In this document: positions 33,818-44,185 of the stretch, piece after piece
Numbering within the stretch: the first letter of the stretch is position 1
Layout of the letters: every line of letters begins with the position of its first letter
Assembly (NCBI GenBank): GCA_037128595.1
Contig: JBAXWB010000025.1
Coordinates: 18,375-82,374 of the forward strand
Length of the DNA stretch: 64,000 bases
Source of the DNA: a bacterium
GTDB lineage: Bacteria; Verrucomicrobiota; Kiritimatiellia; CAIKKV01; CAITUY01
Direction: 5' to 3'
Program-made: the position numbers and the translations under genes
Notes under the pieces: generated by a model
Database searches by the model: none
What the model was told of the DNA's origin: nothing
The model's input: only the letters and a program-made list of their open reading frames with translations

Positions 33818-34831
33818 CTATGCCACGTGATGGATCATCTGGAAAAGGCGGGCTTTAAGCAGGTCCAACCCTTCACCGGTCTCGGTCGACACGGGGAGCG
33901 GCTTGGTTTTGGTTTTCCGGCGAAAGACCTTCAGGTTCTCAGCCGAATCCGGTAAATCCATCTTATTCGCCACCACCAGCGTGGAACGGGTCAGGAGCTC
34001 TTCGTTATACATCTTTAATTCGTTGCACACGACCTTGTAGTCCTCTACAGGATCACGGCCTTCGCTGCCCGACATATCGACCACGATCGCCAGACAGGTG
34101 GCGCGCTCAATGTGTCGCAGGAACTCGATACCCAGGCCGACGCCCTGATGGGCATTTTTGATAATCCCGGGAATATCCGCGACCCGGTATGACGTGGTCT
34201 CGAAATCTTCGCCCATCATTACGGTCCCGATGATCGGGTTGATGGTCGTAAAGGTATAGGGCCCGATTTTCGGATGGGCATTGCTGATGCGGCTCAGGAT
34301 GGAGGATTTGCCCGCATTGGGGAACCCGACCAGCCCAACGTCGGCCAGGAGCTTGACATCCAACTGGATCTTCTTCTCTTCGCCGGGCTCGCCATCGGTG
34401 TGCTCATAGGGCGTCTGATGGGTGGAGGTCTGCCAATGCGGATTCCCCAGCCCCCCCTTGCCTCCCTTGGCGATGATCATCTCCGCCCCCGGTTCGACCA
34501 GGTCACACAATAACTGACCGGACGACGCATCGCGGACCTCGGTCCCACAGGGCACCAGGACCACCAGGTCCTCCCCGTTACGCCCATGCATGCGCTTACC
34601 CATGCCATGCTGGCCCTTTTCCGCACGCTGCTCCGGATTAAAAAACAAGGAGATCAGGCTGTCGGTATTGGGTTCGGCTTTGAGGATCACGTGCCCGCCG
34701 CGCCCGCCATCCCCGCCATCGGGGCCGCCTTTGGCGATATATTTTTCGCGACGAAAGGCGAGGCACCCATTGCCGCCGGACCCGGCGGAGGCAAGGATCA
34801 CCATTGAATCAATAAATTTTCGTGTTTTCAT
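33818..34831 (-). CDS. obg: Obg/CgtA GTPase
   Basis: A 337-residue Obg. The glycine-rich Obg fold covers residues 1-160 (ASAGSGGNGCLAFRREKY, KGGPDGGDGGRGG). The G domain has G1 GFPNAGKSS near residue 168, the G3 region DIPGI and the G4 NKMD. There is no long C-terminal OCT domain. Obg acts in 50S subunit assembly and stress responses. ATG 34831 is supported by GGGAG upstream. It follows rpmA on the same strand in the common rplU-rpmA-obg order, with a hairpin terminator between. Confidence 0.95.
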   Translation of the reverse strand: MKTRKFIDSMVILASAGSGGNGCLAFRREKYIAKGGPDGGDGGRGGHVILKAEPNTDSLISLFFNPEQRAEKGQHGMGKRMHGRNGEDLVVLVPCGTEVRDASSGQLLCDLVEPGAEMIIAKGGKGGLGNPHWQTSTHQTPYEHTDGEPGEEKKIQLDVKLLADVGLVGFPNAGKSSILSRISNAHPKIGPYTFTTINPIIGTVMMGEDFETTSYRVADIPGIIKNAHQGVGLGIEFLRHIERATCLAIVVDMSGSEGRDPVEDYKVVCNELKMYNEELLTRSTLVVANKMDLPDSAENLKVFRRKTKTKPLPVSTETGEGLDLLKARLFQMIHHVA

Positions 34832-34841
34832 GGTGACTCCC

Positions 34842-34873
34842 AAAAACAAAAGCCGCGCCCCAGGGGACGCGGC
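34842..34873 (-). terminator. Rho-independent terminator after rpmA
   Basis: On the minus strand gccgcgtccc and ggggcgcggc form a strong stem followed by ttttgttttt. It lies between rpmA and obg, so part of the transcription would stop before obg. Confidence 0.8.
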
Positions 34874-34905
34874 CTGCATGAAGCGGATTATCTAAAATTC
34901 CACGC

Positions 34906-35157
34906 TTACGCCGTGGCCTCGGTCGCAATGACCGAAACCGAACGACCCTCTCTCACAAACTTGACCTTACCGGCAACCAATGAGAACAGCGTGTCATCCC
35001 GGCCCAGCTTGACATTCAGTCCTGCTTTGACCTTGGTTCCGCGCTGGCGCACAATGATGCCACCGGCTTTAATTGTTTCGCCATCGTAGGCCTTAACGCC
35101 AAGGCGTTGCCCGCGACTGTCCCGTCCATTTGCTCTACTGCCGCCTGCTTTCGACAT
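34906..35157 (-). CDS. rpmA: 50S ribosomal protein L27
   Basis: An 83-residue L27. The N-terminus [20 protein letters not shown] is close to the usual MAHKKGGGSTRNGRDS form but shorter, and residues [18 protein letters not shown] match the conserved core. L27 reaches the peptidyl-transferase centre with its N-terminal tail. It lies 16 bp downstream of rplU with a good ribosome site (GAGGAG read on the minus strand) and is followed by a terminator. Confidence 0.95.
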   Translation of the reverse strand: MSKAGGSRANGRDSRGQRLGVKAYDGETIKAGGIIVRQRGTKVKAGLNVKLGRDDTLFSLVAGKVKFVREGRSVSVIATEATA

Positions 35158-35173
35158 AACTCAAACTCCTCTT

Positions 35174-35488
35174 TCAGCCAATACTGGCCACGCGCAACAC
35201 GGTCAACTGCTGACGATGACCGACTTTCCGCTTATATCCTTTGCGGCGTTTTTTCTTGAACGCCACGACTTTAGGCGCTTTCACGCGCTCCACGATCTGG
35301 GCACTTACCTTGGCGCCCTTCACAAAAGGGGTCCCCACTGTAAGGGTTTTACCATCAGAGAGCGCCAGCACTGAATCCAAAGTCACCGTGCTACCCGCTT
35401 CTCCTTCGAGAAGTTCAACCTTAAGGGTGTCACCGGCCTTAACCAGATACTGTTTCCCGCCTGTTCCAACTACTGCATAGGCTTCCAT
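35174..35488 (-). CDS. rplU: 50S ribosomal protein L21
   Basis: A 104-residue L21. It begins MEAYAVVGTGGKQYLVKAGD and ends with the basic segment FKKKRRKGYKRKVGHRQQ that binds 23S rRNA. Length matches the family (about 103). ATG 35488 has AAGGA 7 nt upstream; an ATG six codons earlier has no support. It is the first gene of rplU-rpmA-(terminator)-obg. Confidence 0.95.
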   Translation of the reverse strand: MEAYAVVGTGGKQYLVKAGDTLKVELLEGEAGSTVTLDSVLALSDGKTLTVGTPFVKGAKVSAQIVERVKAPKVVAFKKKRRKGYKRKVGHRQQLTVLRVASIG

Positions 35489-35646
35489 ATATCCATCCTT
35501 ATCCACGGCTCGAGGCCGATTCCCGGCTCTCTGCTAACAAAAGGTCGGTTATGCTAGGTTTCGGACCTCTAAATGTCAATGCTTCTTTTCCATTTTTACA
35601 TAACCCGTTCCGGCCCGTTTCCTTTGTGGCCAAAAACCGGGGTACT

Positions 35647-36069
35647 ATGTTACTTTCCTTCATGGACGACAAACGAAAATTCCGCCGCTTCCAGCTGAAC
35701 CTCCCCTCCTCACTGCTCCTTGAGAATGCAGAGGCTCCCCCAGTTCCCGTCACCCTCATTGACGCGTCCTTTGGCGGATTGGGCCTCATTTCCGGCGAAG
35801 ACTTCCCCGTCGGCACCCTGATTTCCCTGAACTGGGATCGCCCGCCTTTTGCGGAAAACGTTGGGGTGAGTCTCAAAAGCCGGATTGTCAGCTCACGCAG
35901 AAAACCTTCCCAGCCCGGGAAATTTTCCGTGAATACCACCTTTCTGGACCCGGATCCTGTTCTGATCCAAAAACTTTTGCATTGGGCACAAATGCAGTCC
36001 CTCATTCAAGCCAAGGCCCGTACCCGCGCGAACACCTCCGCCAGACCCGGCGGACGCGGGTTCTTTTGA
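35647..36069 (+). CDS. PilZ domain protein
   Basis: A 140-residue protein whose core is a PilZ domain. Residues 10-22 contain KFRRFQLNLP, equivalent to the RxxxR c-di-GMP motif (R-R-x2-N form), and IDASFGGLGLIS near residue 42 is the D/N-x-S-x2-G motif. PilZ domains bind cyclic di-GMP and control motility, polysaccharide output or virulence. The C-terminus is basic. The start is uncertain: 35647 is used, with 35551 and 35662 as alternatives. It is 64 bp upstream of polysaccharide-precursor genes, so a link to export of that polymer is possible. Confidence 0.75.
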   Translation: MLLSFMDDKRKFRRFQLNLPSSLLLENAEAPPVPVTLIDASFGGLGLISGEDFPVGTLISLNWDRPPFAENVGVSLKSRIVSSRRKPSQPGKFSVNTTFLDPDPVLIQKLLHWAQMQSLIQAKARTRANTSARPGGRGFF

Positions 36070-36133
36070 CCCCCACCCCCCGTAACCCGATACTCGACTT
36101 TTTCCGGCATATTGGACATATTACGGGCAACTT

Positions 36134-37288
36134 ATGAGCCATTCTAAAATCAACATTATGTCGGTGGTCGGGGCCCGTCCCAATTTCATGAAAATTGCCC
36201 CCTTTATACGGGAGCTCTCACGCTTCCCGGACGACTTTACCCACACCCTGATCCATACCGGCCAACATTATGATGCGGCCATGTCAAAATCGTTCTTCCA
36301 GGAGTTGGCCATTCCGGCCCCGGATGTGGACCTTGGCATCGGCTCCGGCACCCATGCCGAGCAGGTAGGGAAAACCATGATCGCCTTCGAAAAGGTCGTT
36401 CAGGAGCGCAAGCCGGACTGGATCGTCGTGATAGGCGATGTCAATGCGACCTGCGCTTGCTCCATCACCGCCAAGAAGGAACATATTCCCCTCGCCCACA
36501 TTGAGTCGGGCCTGCGCTCCTTTGATCCGGACATGCCGGAGGAAATCAACCGGCTGGTGACTGACCGCCTCTCGGACCTCCTCTTCACGACCGACGCCAT
36601 CGCCGATGCCAACCTGCTGAAGGAGGGCGTGCCCCCGTCCCGGATCAAGCGGGTGGGCAACATCATGATTGATACGCTTGAAGCGCAACGCGCCACGGCG
36701 GCCGCCCTGGACCTGACGAGCCTGTGCACCGCGTTTGCCCTTCCCGGCGCCAGTCACCCCCTCCCGCCGCTCAAGGACAACCGGTTCTGCGTCATCACGT
36801 TGCATCGCCCCTCCAATGTGGATGACCTGGACATCCTCGCCCCCCTGGTGAACTTTCTGATCGACGAGGTGGCGCCGGTATTGCCCCTGATCTGGCCCGT
36901 CCACCCCCGCACCCGAAATAAACTGGAATCGTCCGGCCTGTGGAAACGGCTGCAGAATGCCCCCGGCCTGATTCTCACCCAGCCCCTGGGCTATCACGAA
37001 ATGCTGCGTCTGACCATGGGGGCCAAGGTCATGCTGACCGATAGCGGCGGACTGCAGGAGGAGTGCTGTATTCTGGGGACTCCCTGCCTGACGCTCCGCT
37101 GGAACACCGAGCGCCCGATGACGCTGCGCGAGCAGGGCGGCGTCAGCATCCTGGTCGGGAACGATGTCGAGCGAATCCGCGCCGAGTTCAGGTTGGCCGC
37201 CGCCCTGCCCAGAACGTTGCACCGTCCCCCGCTCTGGGACGGCCATACCGCCGAACGGATGGTTGCCTGTTTTAAGGAATTAAAGTAA
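36134..37288 (+). CDS. wecB: UDP-N-acetylglucosamine 2-epimerase (non-hydrolysing)
   Basis: A 384-residue GT-B-fold epimerase. SVVGARPNFMKIAPFIREL at residues 10-28 is the WecB N-terminal signature, THTGQHYD-like IHTGQHYDAAMSKSFF follows, then HIESGLRSFD near residue 118 and LTDSGGLQEECCILGTPCLTLR near residue 298, which bind UDP. The enzyme makes UDP-ManNAc from UDP-GlcNAc. It is followed by an epimerase and a UDP-sugar dehydrogenase, so UDP-ManNAc or its uronic acid for a surface polysaccharide is the likely product line. Confidence 0.92.
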   Translation: MSHSKINIMSVVGARPNFMKIAPFIRELSRFPDDFTHTLIHTGQHYDAAMSKSFFQELAIPAPDVDLGIGSGTHAEQVGKTMIAFEKVVQERKPDWIVVIGDVNATCACSITAKKEHIPLAHIESGLRSFDPDMPEEINRLVTDRLSDLLFTTDAIADANLLKEGVPPSRIKRVGNIMIDTLEAQRATAAALDLTSLCTAFALPGASHPLPPLKDNRFCVITLHRPSNVDDLDILAPLVNFLIDEVAPVLPLIWPVHPRTRNKLESSGLWKRLQNAPGLILTQPLGYHEMLRLTMGAKVMLTDSGGLQEECCILGTPCLTLRWNTERPMTLREQGGVSILVGNDVERIRAEFRLAAALPRTLHRPPLWDGHTAERMVACFKELK

Positions 37289-37304
37289 ACAGTCATACTG
37301 GATT

Positions 37305-38267
37305 ATGAAAATATTTGTCACAGGCACAGCAGGCTTTATCGGGATGCATCTGGCGCATAGCCTTCTGGAGGAAGGACACACCGTTGTCGGACTCGATAAT
37401 TTCAACGATTACTACCCGGTCCAACTCAAGCGCGACCGGCACGCCCGCTTAACCTCCTATTACAATTACACCGGGATCGAGGGCGATTTATGTGATTCCG
37501 CCCTGCTGACACACCTGTTCAAAGAACACCACTTTGATGCCGTTTGTAATCTCGCCGCTCAAGCAGGTGTCCGGTATTCACTGACCAATCCTTCCGCCTA
37601 CCAGAAATCAAACCTCGAAGGGTTTCTCAATATCCTGGAAGCCTGCCGTCACGCCAGAACGCCACGCCTGGTCTACGCCTCCAGTTCAAGCGTCTACGGC
37701 GGAAACACCAAGCTCCCCTTCAGCGAGAGCGATCCCGTGGATTGCCCGGTCAGCCTCTATGCTGCCACCAAAAAAGCCAACGAACTCATGGCCCACACCT
37801 ACACCCATCTTTACGGGCTACAAACGGTCGGCCTTCGGTTCTTCACCGTCTATGGCCCCTGGGGTCGCCCGGATATGGCCTACTGGAGCTTCACCCAGGC
37901 CATGCTCGCGGGCAAGTCCATCCCGGTCTTCAATCACGGCCATATGCAGCGGGATTTCACCTTTATCGACGACATTGTGGCCGGCGTGAAGGCAGCCCTC
38001 TTCACCCCGGGCCTGGCGCCCTGCGAAGTGCTCAACCTGGGCAATCACCACCCCGAAAAACTGATGGATATGATTGGCACCCTGGCGGCCACCCTCGGGG
38101 TGAAACCCCTCATAGACTTGCTACCGATGCAGCCGGGCGATGTTCCGGCGACCTATGCCGACATCACGCTGGCGGAAGCCAAGCTGGGCTTCCGCCCAAC
38201 CACGTCGCTGGCGCAGGGCCTGCCGAAGTTTGTCACCTGGTACCGGCAGTATCATTCGATTTCATAA
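37305..38267 (+). CDS. NAD-dependent nucleotide-sugar epimerase (UDP-glucuronate 4-epimerase-like)
   Basis: A 320-residue extended [14 protein letters not shown] at residues 7-17 is the GxxGxxG site, SSSSVYGGN near residue 125 carries the catalytic serine region, and [11 protein letters not shown] near residue 146 has the Y-x3-K pair. [17 protein letters not shown] and [18 protein letters not shown] are typical of bacterial UDP-glucuronate 4-epimerases (LpsL/Cap1J). It interconverts UDP-glucuronate and UDP-galacturonate in that family. It is the second gene of a three-gene precursor operon. Confidence 0.87.
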   Translation: MKIFVTGTAGFIGMHLAHSLLEEGHTVVGLDNFNDYYPVQLKRDRHARLTSYYNYTGIEGDLCDSALLTHLFKEHHFDAVCNLAAQAGVRYSLTNPSAYQKSNLEGFLNILEACRHARTPRLVYASSSSVYGGNTKLPFSESDPVDCPVSLYAATKKANELMAHTYTHLYGLQTVGLRFFTVYGPWGRPDMAYWSFTQAMLAGKSIPVFNHGHMQRDFTFIDDIVAGVKAALFTPGLAPCEVLNLGNHHPEKLMDMIGTLAATLGVKPLIDLLPMQPGDVPATYADITLAEAKLGFRPTTSLAQGLPKFVTWYRQYHSIS

Positions 38268-38280
38268 AAAAGGAAAACCC

Positions 38281-39591
38281 ATGAATAATAAAGAGACCCT
38301 GATCGAGAAGCTCAACAACAAATCCGCTGTGATTGGCATTGTTGGACTGGGCTATGTCGGCCTGCCGCTGGTGATTCGCTTCGCGGAAGAAGGATTCAAG
38401 GTCCTCGGAATCGACATCGACGAGAGCAAAATCAGCAAGCTCAATGCCGGCAAGAGCTACATTGAACATATCCCCGCCGACGCCATCCACCGGTCACGCA
38501 AGGCGGGCTTCCGGGCCACCGCGAATTTCGCTGAAGCCAGCGAGGCCGACGCCCTGATCATCTGCGTCCCGACCCCCCTTGACGAACACCGGGAGCCGGA
38601 TATGAGCTATGTGATCGGAACCGTGGAATCGCTGATCCCCAACATCCGGGCGGGCCAGCTCATGTCCCTCGAAAGCACCACCTATCCGGGCACCACCGAT
38701 GAGGAGTTGCTCCCCCGCATCCAGGCGCGCGGCTTCACCGTCGGCAAGAACTATTTCCTCACCTTCTCCCCCGAACGTGAAGATCCCGGTAACCAGAAAT
38801 TCAATACGCGCACTATTCCGAAGGTATGCGGCGGCATTACTCCGGCCTGCCGCGACGTGGGCGTCGCCCTTTACAGCTCCATTATCGACCAGGTCGTCCC
38901 GGTAAGCTCCACACGTGTGGCCGAAATGACCAAGCTTCTGGAAAACATCCACCGCTCGGTCAATATCGGGTTGGTCAATGAGATGAAGATTGTCGCCGAC
39001 CGCATGGGCATCGACATTCACGAGGTGATCAAGGCCGCCGCGACCAAACCCTTCGGGTTCGTCCCTTACCAGCCCGGCCCCGGACTCGGCGGGCACTGTA
39101 TTCCCATCGACCCGTTCTACCTCACCTGGAAGGCCCGTGAATACGGAGTCCACACCCGCTTCATCGAACTGGCCGGCGAGGTCAACAGCGGCATGCCGGA
39201 ATGGGTGATCGGCAAACTGAGCGACGCCTTGAATGACCGCAGCCAATCGGTCAAGAGCAGTAAAGTCCTGGTGCTGGGGCTCGCGTATAAAAAGGATGTC
39301 GATGACCCCCGTGAGTCTCCGTCCTGCATCCTGATGGAACTCCTGCGGAAACGCGGTGCTAAAGTCGCCTATTCAGACCCCCACTTCCCCTCCTTCCCGA
39401 AAATGCGGGAACATAAGTTCGATCTGAAAAGCGTCGCGCTGACGCCCAAAAGCATTGCGTCCTATGACTGCATCCTGCTGGCGACCAACCATTCGTCTTT
39501 CGACTACAAGATGATCAAAAAGAATGCCAGGCTGATTGTGGATACCCGCAACGCGTACCCCGAACCGGCCAAGAACGTCATCAAGGCTTGA
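38281..39591 (+). CDS. UDP-N-acetyl-D-glucosamine/mannosamine 6-dehydrogenase-like
   Basis: A 436-residue UDP-sugar dehydrogenase of the WbpA/WecC/TuaD group. [19 protein letters not shown] at residues 21-39 is the NAD site. [18 protein letters not shown] follows near residue 97, SFSPERxDPG-like [10 protein letters not shown] near residue 162, and [16 protein letters not shown] near residue 265 holds the catalytic cysteine. The enzyme oxidises C6 of a UDP-sugar to the uronic acid. AAAAGGAAAA precedes ATG 38281. Together with wecB it could yield UDP-ManNAcA or a related uronate. Confidence 0.9.
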   Translation: MNNKETLIEKLNNKSAVIGIVGLGYVGLPLVIRFAEEGFKVLGIDIDESKISKLNAGKSYIEHIPADAIHRSRKAGFRATANFAEASEADALIICVPTPLDEHREPDMSYVIGTVESLIPNIRAGQLMSLESTTYPGTTDEELLPRIQARGFTVGKNYFLTFSPEREDPGNQKFNTRTIPKVCGGITPACRDVGVALYSSIIDQVVPVSSTRVAEMTKLLENIHRSVNIGLVNEMKIVADRMGIDIHEVIKAAATKPFGFVPYQPGPGLGGHCIPIDPFYLTWKAREYGVHTRFIELAGEVNSGMPEWVIGKLSDALNDRSQSVKSSKVLVLGLAYKKDVDDPRESPSCILMELLRKRGAKVAYSDPHFPSFPKMREHKFDLKSVALTPKSIASYDCILLATNHSSFDYKMIKKNARLIVDTRNAYPEPAKNVIKA

Positions 39592-39629
39592 CACGCCCGT
39601 TTCTACGAACTAATTTGCGCCCCGATATT

Positions 39630-39826
39630 TGAATAGTTGATGAGGCATCCCGGAACACGGTGCGAATCCGTGGCGATCCCGTCGCTGTAATCGAGAAGTT
39701 GGTTTTTCAGGGGAAACCCACCACTGGGCTGAGCGGTAATACGTATCAGTTCGGGAAGGTTGAAAAACCGGCTATGATCCGAAAGCCAGAAGACCTGCCG
39801 CATCACAACCCGCTTGGAATCTGATG
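39630..39826 (+). ncRNA. Cobalamin riboswitch
   Basis: The 5' leader of cobT has the hallmark pieces of the B12 aptamer in order: gtgcgaatccgtggcgatcc at 39660-39679, cgtcgctgtaatcg, ccactgggctgagcgg, and the B12 box agccagaagacctgcc at 39784-39799. The exact 5' limit is estimated. A terminator follows at once, so cobalamin binding should cause premature termination and lower cobT expression. Confidence 0.9.
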
Positions 39827-39830
39827 GAAA

Positions 39831-39883
39831 AGGGTTCCGACAGGCCCGTCGCAAGACGGACCTGTCGGAACCCTGTTTTTTTT
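39831..39883 (+). terminator. Expression-platform terminator of the cobalamin riboswitch
   Basis: agggttccgacagg and cctgtcggaaccct form a perfect 14-bp stem, extended by ccgtc/gacgg around a gcaa loop, followed by eight T. It stands between the aptamer and cobT and is a textbook off-switch. Confidence 0.93.
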
Positions 39884-39907
39884 GCACTCACATAAAGGAG
39901 AAAACTG

Positions 39908-40966
39908 ATGACTACCCTGAAACAAACGCTCGCGTCCATTCACCCCGTCAACCGTTCCATTGCCCCGGCGATACAAGCCCATCTGGACGATCTGACCAAA
40001 CCTCAAGGCAGTCTGGGCCGCCTGGAAGACATTGCCATGCGTTACGCCCTGGCCACCGCCACCGTGAAACCCCGTCCCGGGAAATGCCGGGTTTACTGCT
40101 TTGCCGGCGATCACGGCGTGGCGGATGAGGGCGTCTCGGCGTTCCCTAAAGCCGTCACCCCGCAGATGGTCTTCAACATGCTGGCAGGCGGTGCAGCGGT
40201 CAATGTCTTTACCCGGCACGTCGGCGCTGAACTGAAGGTGGTGGATATGGGCGTCGACGCCGATTTTGCGGATGATCCGAACCTGCTCAAACGCAAGGTG
40301 GCACGCGGCACCGCCAATATGGCCGTCGGCCCGGCCATGACACAAGCCCAAACCGTTGAGGCCCTGGAAACGGGCATTGCCCTGGCGGCGCAGGCCGCCC
40401 GCGATGGCATCAGCCTGCTGGGGACCGGGGAAATGGGTATTGCCAATACCACGCCTGCGACCGCCCTGTTTGCCGCCTATCTGGGCCTGCAGCCAGCCGA
40501 CATTACCGGGCGCGGAACCGGCGTGAATGACGCCCAGCTTAAGCACAAGATCAGTGTGATCGAAAAATCGATTGCCGTTAACCAGGCCTCCCTGGCCGAT
40601 CCTTTGTCCACCCTGGCCGCACTCGGAGGCTTTGAGATCGCTGGGATTGCCGGTCTGGTACTGGGGGGCGCCGCCCATCGGGTGCCTGTGGTGGTGGACG
40701 GCTTTATCTCCACCGCAGGAGCACTGGCAGCCATCAAACTCAACCCGGCCGCCGCCGACTATGTTTTCTTCAGCCATTTGTCGGAAGAGGCCGGACACCG
40801 GGTGGTGATGAATGCCATCGGCATCAAACCCATTCTGGACCTCAACATGCGGCTCGGCGAAGGGACCGGCGGCGCGCTCGCCATGACCATTATTCAGGCG
40901 GCCCTCAAAATGATGACCGAAATGGCCACCTTCAGTTCCGCCCATGTCAGCGGAAAGGAGGGGTAA
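39908..40966 (+). CDS. cobT: Nicotinate-nucleotide-dimethylbenzimidazole phosphoribosyltransferase
   Basis: A 352-residue Cob[21 protein letters not shown] near residue 28, [16 protein letters not shown] near residue 67, [14 protein letters not shown] near residue 175 and the C-terminal EGTGGALAM near residue 320 are the conserved active-site segments; the last contains the catalytic glutamate. The enzyme makes alpha-ribazole-5'-phosphate for the lower ligand of cobalamin. AAAGGAG precedes the ATG. It is the only cobalamin gene in the window and stands behind a B12 riboswitch, so it may serve lower-ligand remodelling and salvage rather than complete synthesis. Confidence 0.95.
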   Translation: MTTLKQTLASIHPVNRSIAPAIQAHLDDLTKPQGSLGRLEDIAMRYALATATVKPRPGKCRVYCFAGDHGVADEGVSAFPKAVTPQMVFNMLAGGAAVNVFTRHVGAELKVVDMGVDADFADDPNLLKRKVARGTANMAVGPAMTQAQTVEALETGIALAAQAARDGISLLGTGEMGIANTTPATALFAAYLGLQPADITGRGTGVNDAQLKHKISVIEKSIAVNQASLADPLSTLAALGGFEIAGIAGLVLGGAAHRVPVVVDGFISTAGALAAIKLNPAAADYVFFSHLSEEAGHRVVMNAIGIKPILDLNMRLGEGTGGALAMTIIQAALKMMTEMATFSSAHVSGKEG

Positions 40967-41051
40967 GCCCCCTCCTCTGCCCATCTGTTTCGTCCGTTCT
41001 GTCTGTTTATTGGATTTGCCAGGCAGCCAAGCAAAACGCTACCCTGCACCC

Positions 41052-42143
41052 ATGAAATGTCTCTGGAAACATCTGCTCCGCCTAGCCATCAGCCTGATCC
41101 TCACCTTTGTTCTGCTTGAGGTCGGCCTGGGTTGGCTTTGCGCTACCGGACGCCTGAAAATCGCCAAACCCTCCTACTGCCTGGGCAATATCGGCTCCCG
41201 TTTCTGGGCCGACAGCAATCCCTTCTTCGGGGTCTGGCATGACCCGTACGCGTCCTTCACTCACGTGTCCCCGGATTATAAACTGACCTATCACGCGAAC
41301 GGCCAGGGGATGCGGGATAAGGAACGGGACCTGAAGGCATACGGCAAAAAGCGCGTCATCGTCCTGGGCGATTCCTTTGTCGAGGGCTGGGGGGTTGCCA
41401 CAGAGAACCGGATGAGTGACCGGCTCGAAGCGTCGACCGGCCTTGAATATCTGAACTTCGGCACTTCGGGCTCGTTTGGCCCCACCCAGTACCTGATGCT
41501 GTACAATCACCTGGCTAAATCATTCGAGCATGAGGCCCTGATCATCGCCATCCTGCCCGACAATGACTTCCTGGATGACGATTATGAGTATGGCCGGGTC
41601 ATGCATGCGGACCGGATCCGCCCCTTTTTCACAGGCACCAAACCCGATTACAAATTGATCGTGACCCATCCGACGCTTCCCTCGCCCGGCTCAAAACTCC
41701 TGGAACAAATCCTGCTGAATCTCACCTATACCGGCAATGTGATCAAGCATTTCAAGAGCCTCTCACGACACCAACAGGCAACGCTTCCGGCCAACTATGC
41801 AGGGTATTTCGACTTTACGCCCGCCCAATGGGATCGCCTGGAAAAAGTGCTCCAGGAATTCCGGATGGCCGCGCCCACCCTTCCTGTTCTGGTCCTGACC
41901 ATTCCCTGTGACACCGACATTCAACGCACGGAGAAACAGGGGCCGGCGCCCCTTCCCGCAAAAATGCAGACGCTATGCAAGACACTCGGAATGCACTATC
42001 TGGACCTGATGCCGGCCATCCGGGCCACGCCAGAAGGCTGGCAGGCCTGTTATCTGAAAACCGACCGCCACTGGAATGCCCGCGGAAATGAAATTGCGGC
42101 CAGGGAAATCAGTAAGCAGTGGGCAGCAGGCAGTAAGCAGTAA
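41052..42143 (+). CDS. Membrane-anchored SGNH hydrolase-like protein
   Basis: A 363-residue protein. Residues 8-30 form one membrane helix. [13 protein letters not shown] near residue 102 is the SGNH block I with the serine, FGTSGSFGP near residue 137 corresponds to block [13 protein letters not shown] near residue 165 to block III, and [15 protein letters not shown] near the C-terminus holds the Asp-His pair. The pattern resembles AlgX/AlgJ-like acetyltransferase or esterase domains that modify exopolysaccharides, which fits the sugar-nucleotide genes upstream. The last residues, QWAAGSKQ, and the stop codon come from a heptanucleotide array. Confidence 0.8.
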   Translation: MKCLWKHLLRLAISLILTFVLLEVGLGWLCATGRLKIAKPSYCLGNIGSRFWADSNPFFGVWHDPYASFTHVSPDYKLTYHANGQGMRDKERDLKAYGKKRVIVLGDSFVEGWGVATENRMSDRLEASTGLEYLNFGTSGSFGPTQYLMLYNHLAKSFEHEALIIAILPDNDFLDDDYEYGRVMHADRIRPFFTGTKPDYKLIVTHPTLPSPGSKLLEQILLNLTYTGNVIKHFKSLSRHQQATLPANYAGYFDFTPAQWDRLEKVLQEFRMAAPTLPVLVLTIPCDTDIQRTEKQGPAPLPAKMQTLCKTLGMHYLDLMPAIRATPEGWQACYLKTDRHWNARGNEIAAREISKQWAAGSKQ

Positions 42144-42249
42144 ATACTCTACCCACTGCCGACTGGTTACTGCCCACTGCCCACTGTTTACTGCTTACTG
42201 CCTACTGTTTACTGCTTACTGCTTACTGCTTACTGCTCACTGTCAACTG
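42110..42249. repeat. Inverted heptanucleotide array between convergent genes (about 20 units)
   Basis: The left arm has cagtaag, cagtggg, cagcagg, cagtaag, cagtaaa. After a 7-nt spacer the right arm has 14 units of type NNNACTG (cccactg, cttactg, tttactg and others). The arms are inverted and can pair. The left arm encodes the C-terminus and stop of the SGNH protein; the right arm encodes the C-terminus and stop of the convergent helicase. Confidence 0.75.
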
Positions 42250-44185
42250 ACTTGCGCGGCTTTCCTTTGACATCCGACGTGTGCTTCTCGGGAAGCAGCG
42301 AAAGGGAGAGTTCGCCGAATTCGGAATCCACGGTCAACGGGCCGTTTTCAAGAGGCGCCAGATGTTCTTTTCCAACCTGGGCAAACGACTGCGTCTGGGT
42401 CAGTTCGATCATCCCCACCCGCGGGGCCGGTACGCCCAGCTTGGCCTCAAGCAGGTTGACGATCGCCCTGGGGTTGATTTTATCGCTCCAACCCACACTC
42501 AACCTGACCCACTGGCTTCCCCGCGGCGCCAGGCGCAAAACCGGAATAGCCTCTTCCTGACTGGCGACCGCCTGGGCGGCTTCCGCACGCCGTTCGCGCA
42601 TGGGCTTGGAGTCCGGCCTCGGCAGCTTCTTGGCCGCCACGACCGGCGCGCCCTTGGGCGTCACCACCGGCGGAATCCTGGGGATGGCGACAGGCGCCGC
42701 CCTGGGGGCCGCCTTGGGTAACACTTTGGGCACACTGGTGATCTCGGGAATGGGTTTCGCCAACACCGGACGAGGACTTACCGGAGCCACGACCGGAGGA
42801 GTCATCGTCGGCCGCGGGGCAGGCTTGACTTCAGCCGGTGCCGTCTTGCTGGCGGGCGCGGCGTCACTGTCGCCCCCTCCCCCCGTCGCCATGACAAATA
42901 AGGCGGCGGCGATATCGGTAGAGGAGAAGCCCTCCTCGAGCAAACGGTCCACCAGCGGCATTTGCACGGCAAACGCATTCTCGCGCAATACATTGCGGAC
43001 CTTTTCAATCAGGACATCGGTGCGCTTTTCTTCAACCTCACCCATGGTGGGCATCTTGCCGCGGAGAATGCGGGTGCGGGTAAACCGCTCAATGAAGGGA
43101 AGCTTGTAAATGTCGCGGCCGGAGACGAAGGTCAGCGCCATACCGCGCTTGCCGGCACGCCCGGTTCGACCGATCCGGTGCACATAGTCCTCGGCATCAT
43201 AGGGGATATCGTAATTGACCACGACCTCCAGATCATCGACATCGATCCCGCGGGCAGCCACATCAGTGGCCACCAGGAATTCAAACTCGCACTTCTTGAA
43301 CTTATTCATCACACGCGTGCGCTGGACCTGCGGGATGCCGCCATGCAGCCGGTCCGCAGAAAAGCCCTGGGCCAGTAGCGTGTCGGTCAGTTCATCCACC
43401 ATACGCTGGGTATTGCAGAAGATGATGCCGAGGCGGAACCCATGAAAGTCAATCAGGCGCAGCAACGCCGCCACCTTATGGACATGCTGGACCTCGTAAT
43501 ACCATTGTTCCACCGTGGACACCGTGGCCGTCTTCTGCTCCATCCGGATGGGCTTGGGATCCCGCGAATACCGCTTGATGAGTTCGCGAATGGGCGGCGA
43601 CATGGTCGCGGAAAAGAACACGGTCTGGCGTTCGGACGGGGTGGAGTCCAGGATTTTCCCGATGTCATCGCGGAAGCCCATATCCAGCATCCGGTCCGCC
43701 TCATCCAGGATGACCATGCTCACCTGATCCAGCTTCAGGGTGCCGCGCTCGATGTGATCCAGCACCCGGCCGGGGGTCCCGATAACGATCTGAACGCCTT
43801 TCCGCAATTCAAACAACTGGCGGTCATAGGAGGCTCCGCCGTAAATGGGCACCGAATGCACTCCGCGCTTGTGAATGGAAAGCTTGTGGACCTCTTCGGC
43901 CACCTGAGTGGCCAGTTCGCGGGTGGGGCAGAGAATCAGCACTTGAACCGCGCGGTTGGCGGCATCGACCTTTTCAATGGCAGGAATGGCGAAGGCCGCG
44001 GTTTTCCCCGACCCGGTCTGAGACTGACCGACCACGTCATTTCCGGCCATGAGGACAGGAATGGCGGCCGCCTGAATCGGTGAGGGCTGTTCAAATCCAA
44101 GCGCCTCAACGGCTTTAAGAATGGCGGGAGATAGCCCGAGGGCTGCGAAGGTAGGCTTTAGTGCGGTCTCAATCTTTGTATCCAT
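42230..44185 (-). CDS. deaD: DEAD-box RNA helicase with DbpA-like RNA-binding domain
   Basis: A 651-residue helicase. Q-motif PSPIQAAAI, motif [11 protein letters not shown] near residue 57, motif II DEAD near residue 164, motif III SAT, and motif [15 protein letters not shown] near residue 330 are all present. A Pro/Ala-rich stretch of about 130 residues (about 440-565) leads to a C-terminal domain like the DbpA/DeaD RNA-binding module ([20 protein letters not shown]). Such proteins act in ribosome assembly and cold-shock RNA remodelling. The last residues VDSEQ and the stop codon are encoded by the heptad array. Confidence 0.88.
   Translation of the reverse strand: MDTKIETALKPTFAALGLSPAILKAVEALGFEQPSPIQAAAIPVLMAGNDVVGQSQTGSGKTAAFAIPAIEKVDAANRAVQVLILCPTRELATQVAEEVHKLSIHKRGVHSVPIYGGASYDRQLFELRKGVQIVIGTPGRVLDHIERGTLKLDQVSMVILDEADRMLDMGFRDDIGKILDSTPSERQTVFFSATMSPPIRELIKRYSRDPKPIRMEQKTATVSTVEQWYYEVQHVHKVAALLRLIDFHGFRLGIIFCNTQRMVDELTDTLLAQGFSADRLHGGIPQVQRTRVMNKFKKCEFEFLVATDVAARGIDVDDLEVVVNYDIPYDAEDYVHRIGRTGRAGKRGMALTFVSGRDIYKLPFIERFTRTRILRGKMPTMGEVEEKRTDVLIEKVRNVLRENAFAVQMPLVDRLLEEGFSSTDIAAALFVMATGGGGDSDAAPASKTAPAEVKPAPRPTMTPPVVAPVSPRPVLAKPIPEITSVPKVLPKAAPRAAPVAIPRIPPVVTPKGAPVVAAKKLPRPDSKPMRERRAEAAQAVASQEEAIPVLRLAPRGSQWVRLSVGWSDKINPRAIVNLLEAKLGVPAPRVGMIELTQTQSFAQVGKEHLAPLENGPLTVDSEFGELSLSLLPEKHTSDVKGKPRKSVDSEQ

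Noticed and set aside
39803..40984. A 393-codon minus-strand open frame opposite cobT and the riboswitch terminator
   Set aside because: It runs antisense through a well-identified gene and a terminator hairpin, and its translation shows no known motif.
42110..42249. Possible CRISPR array
   Set aside because: The repeat period is 7 nt with no spacers of 25-40 nt, and no cas gene is present.
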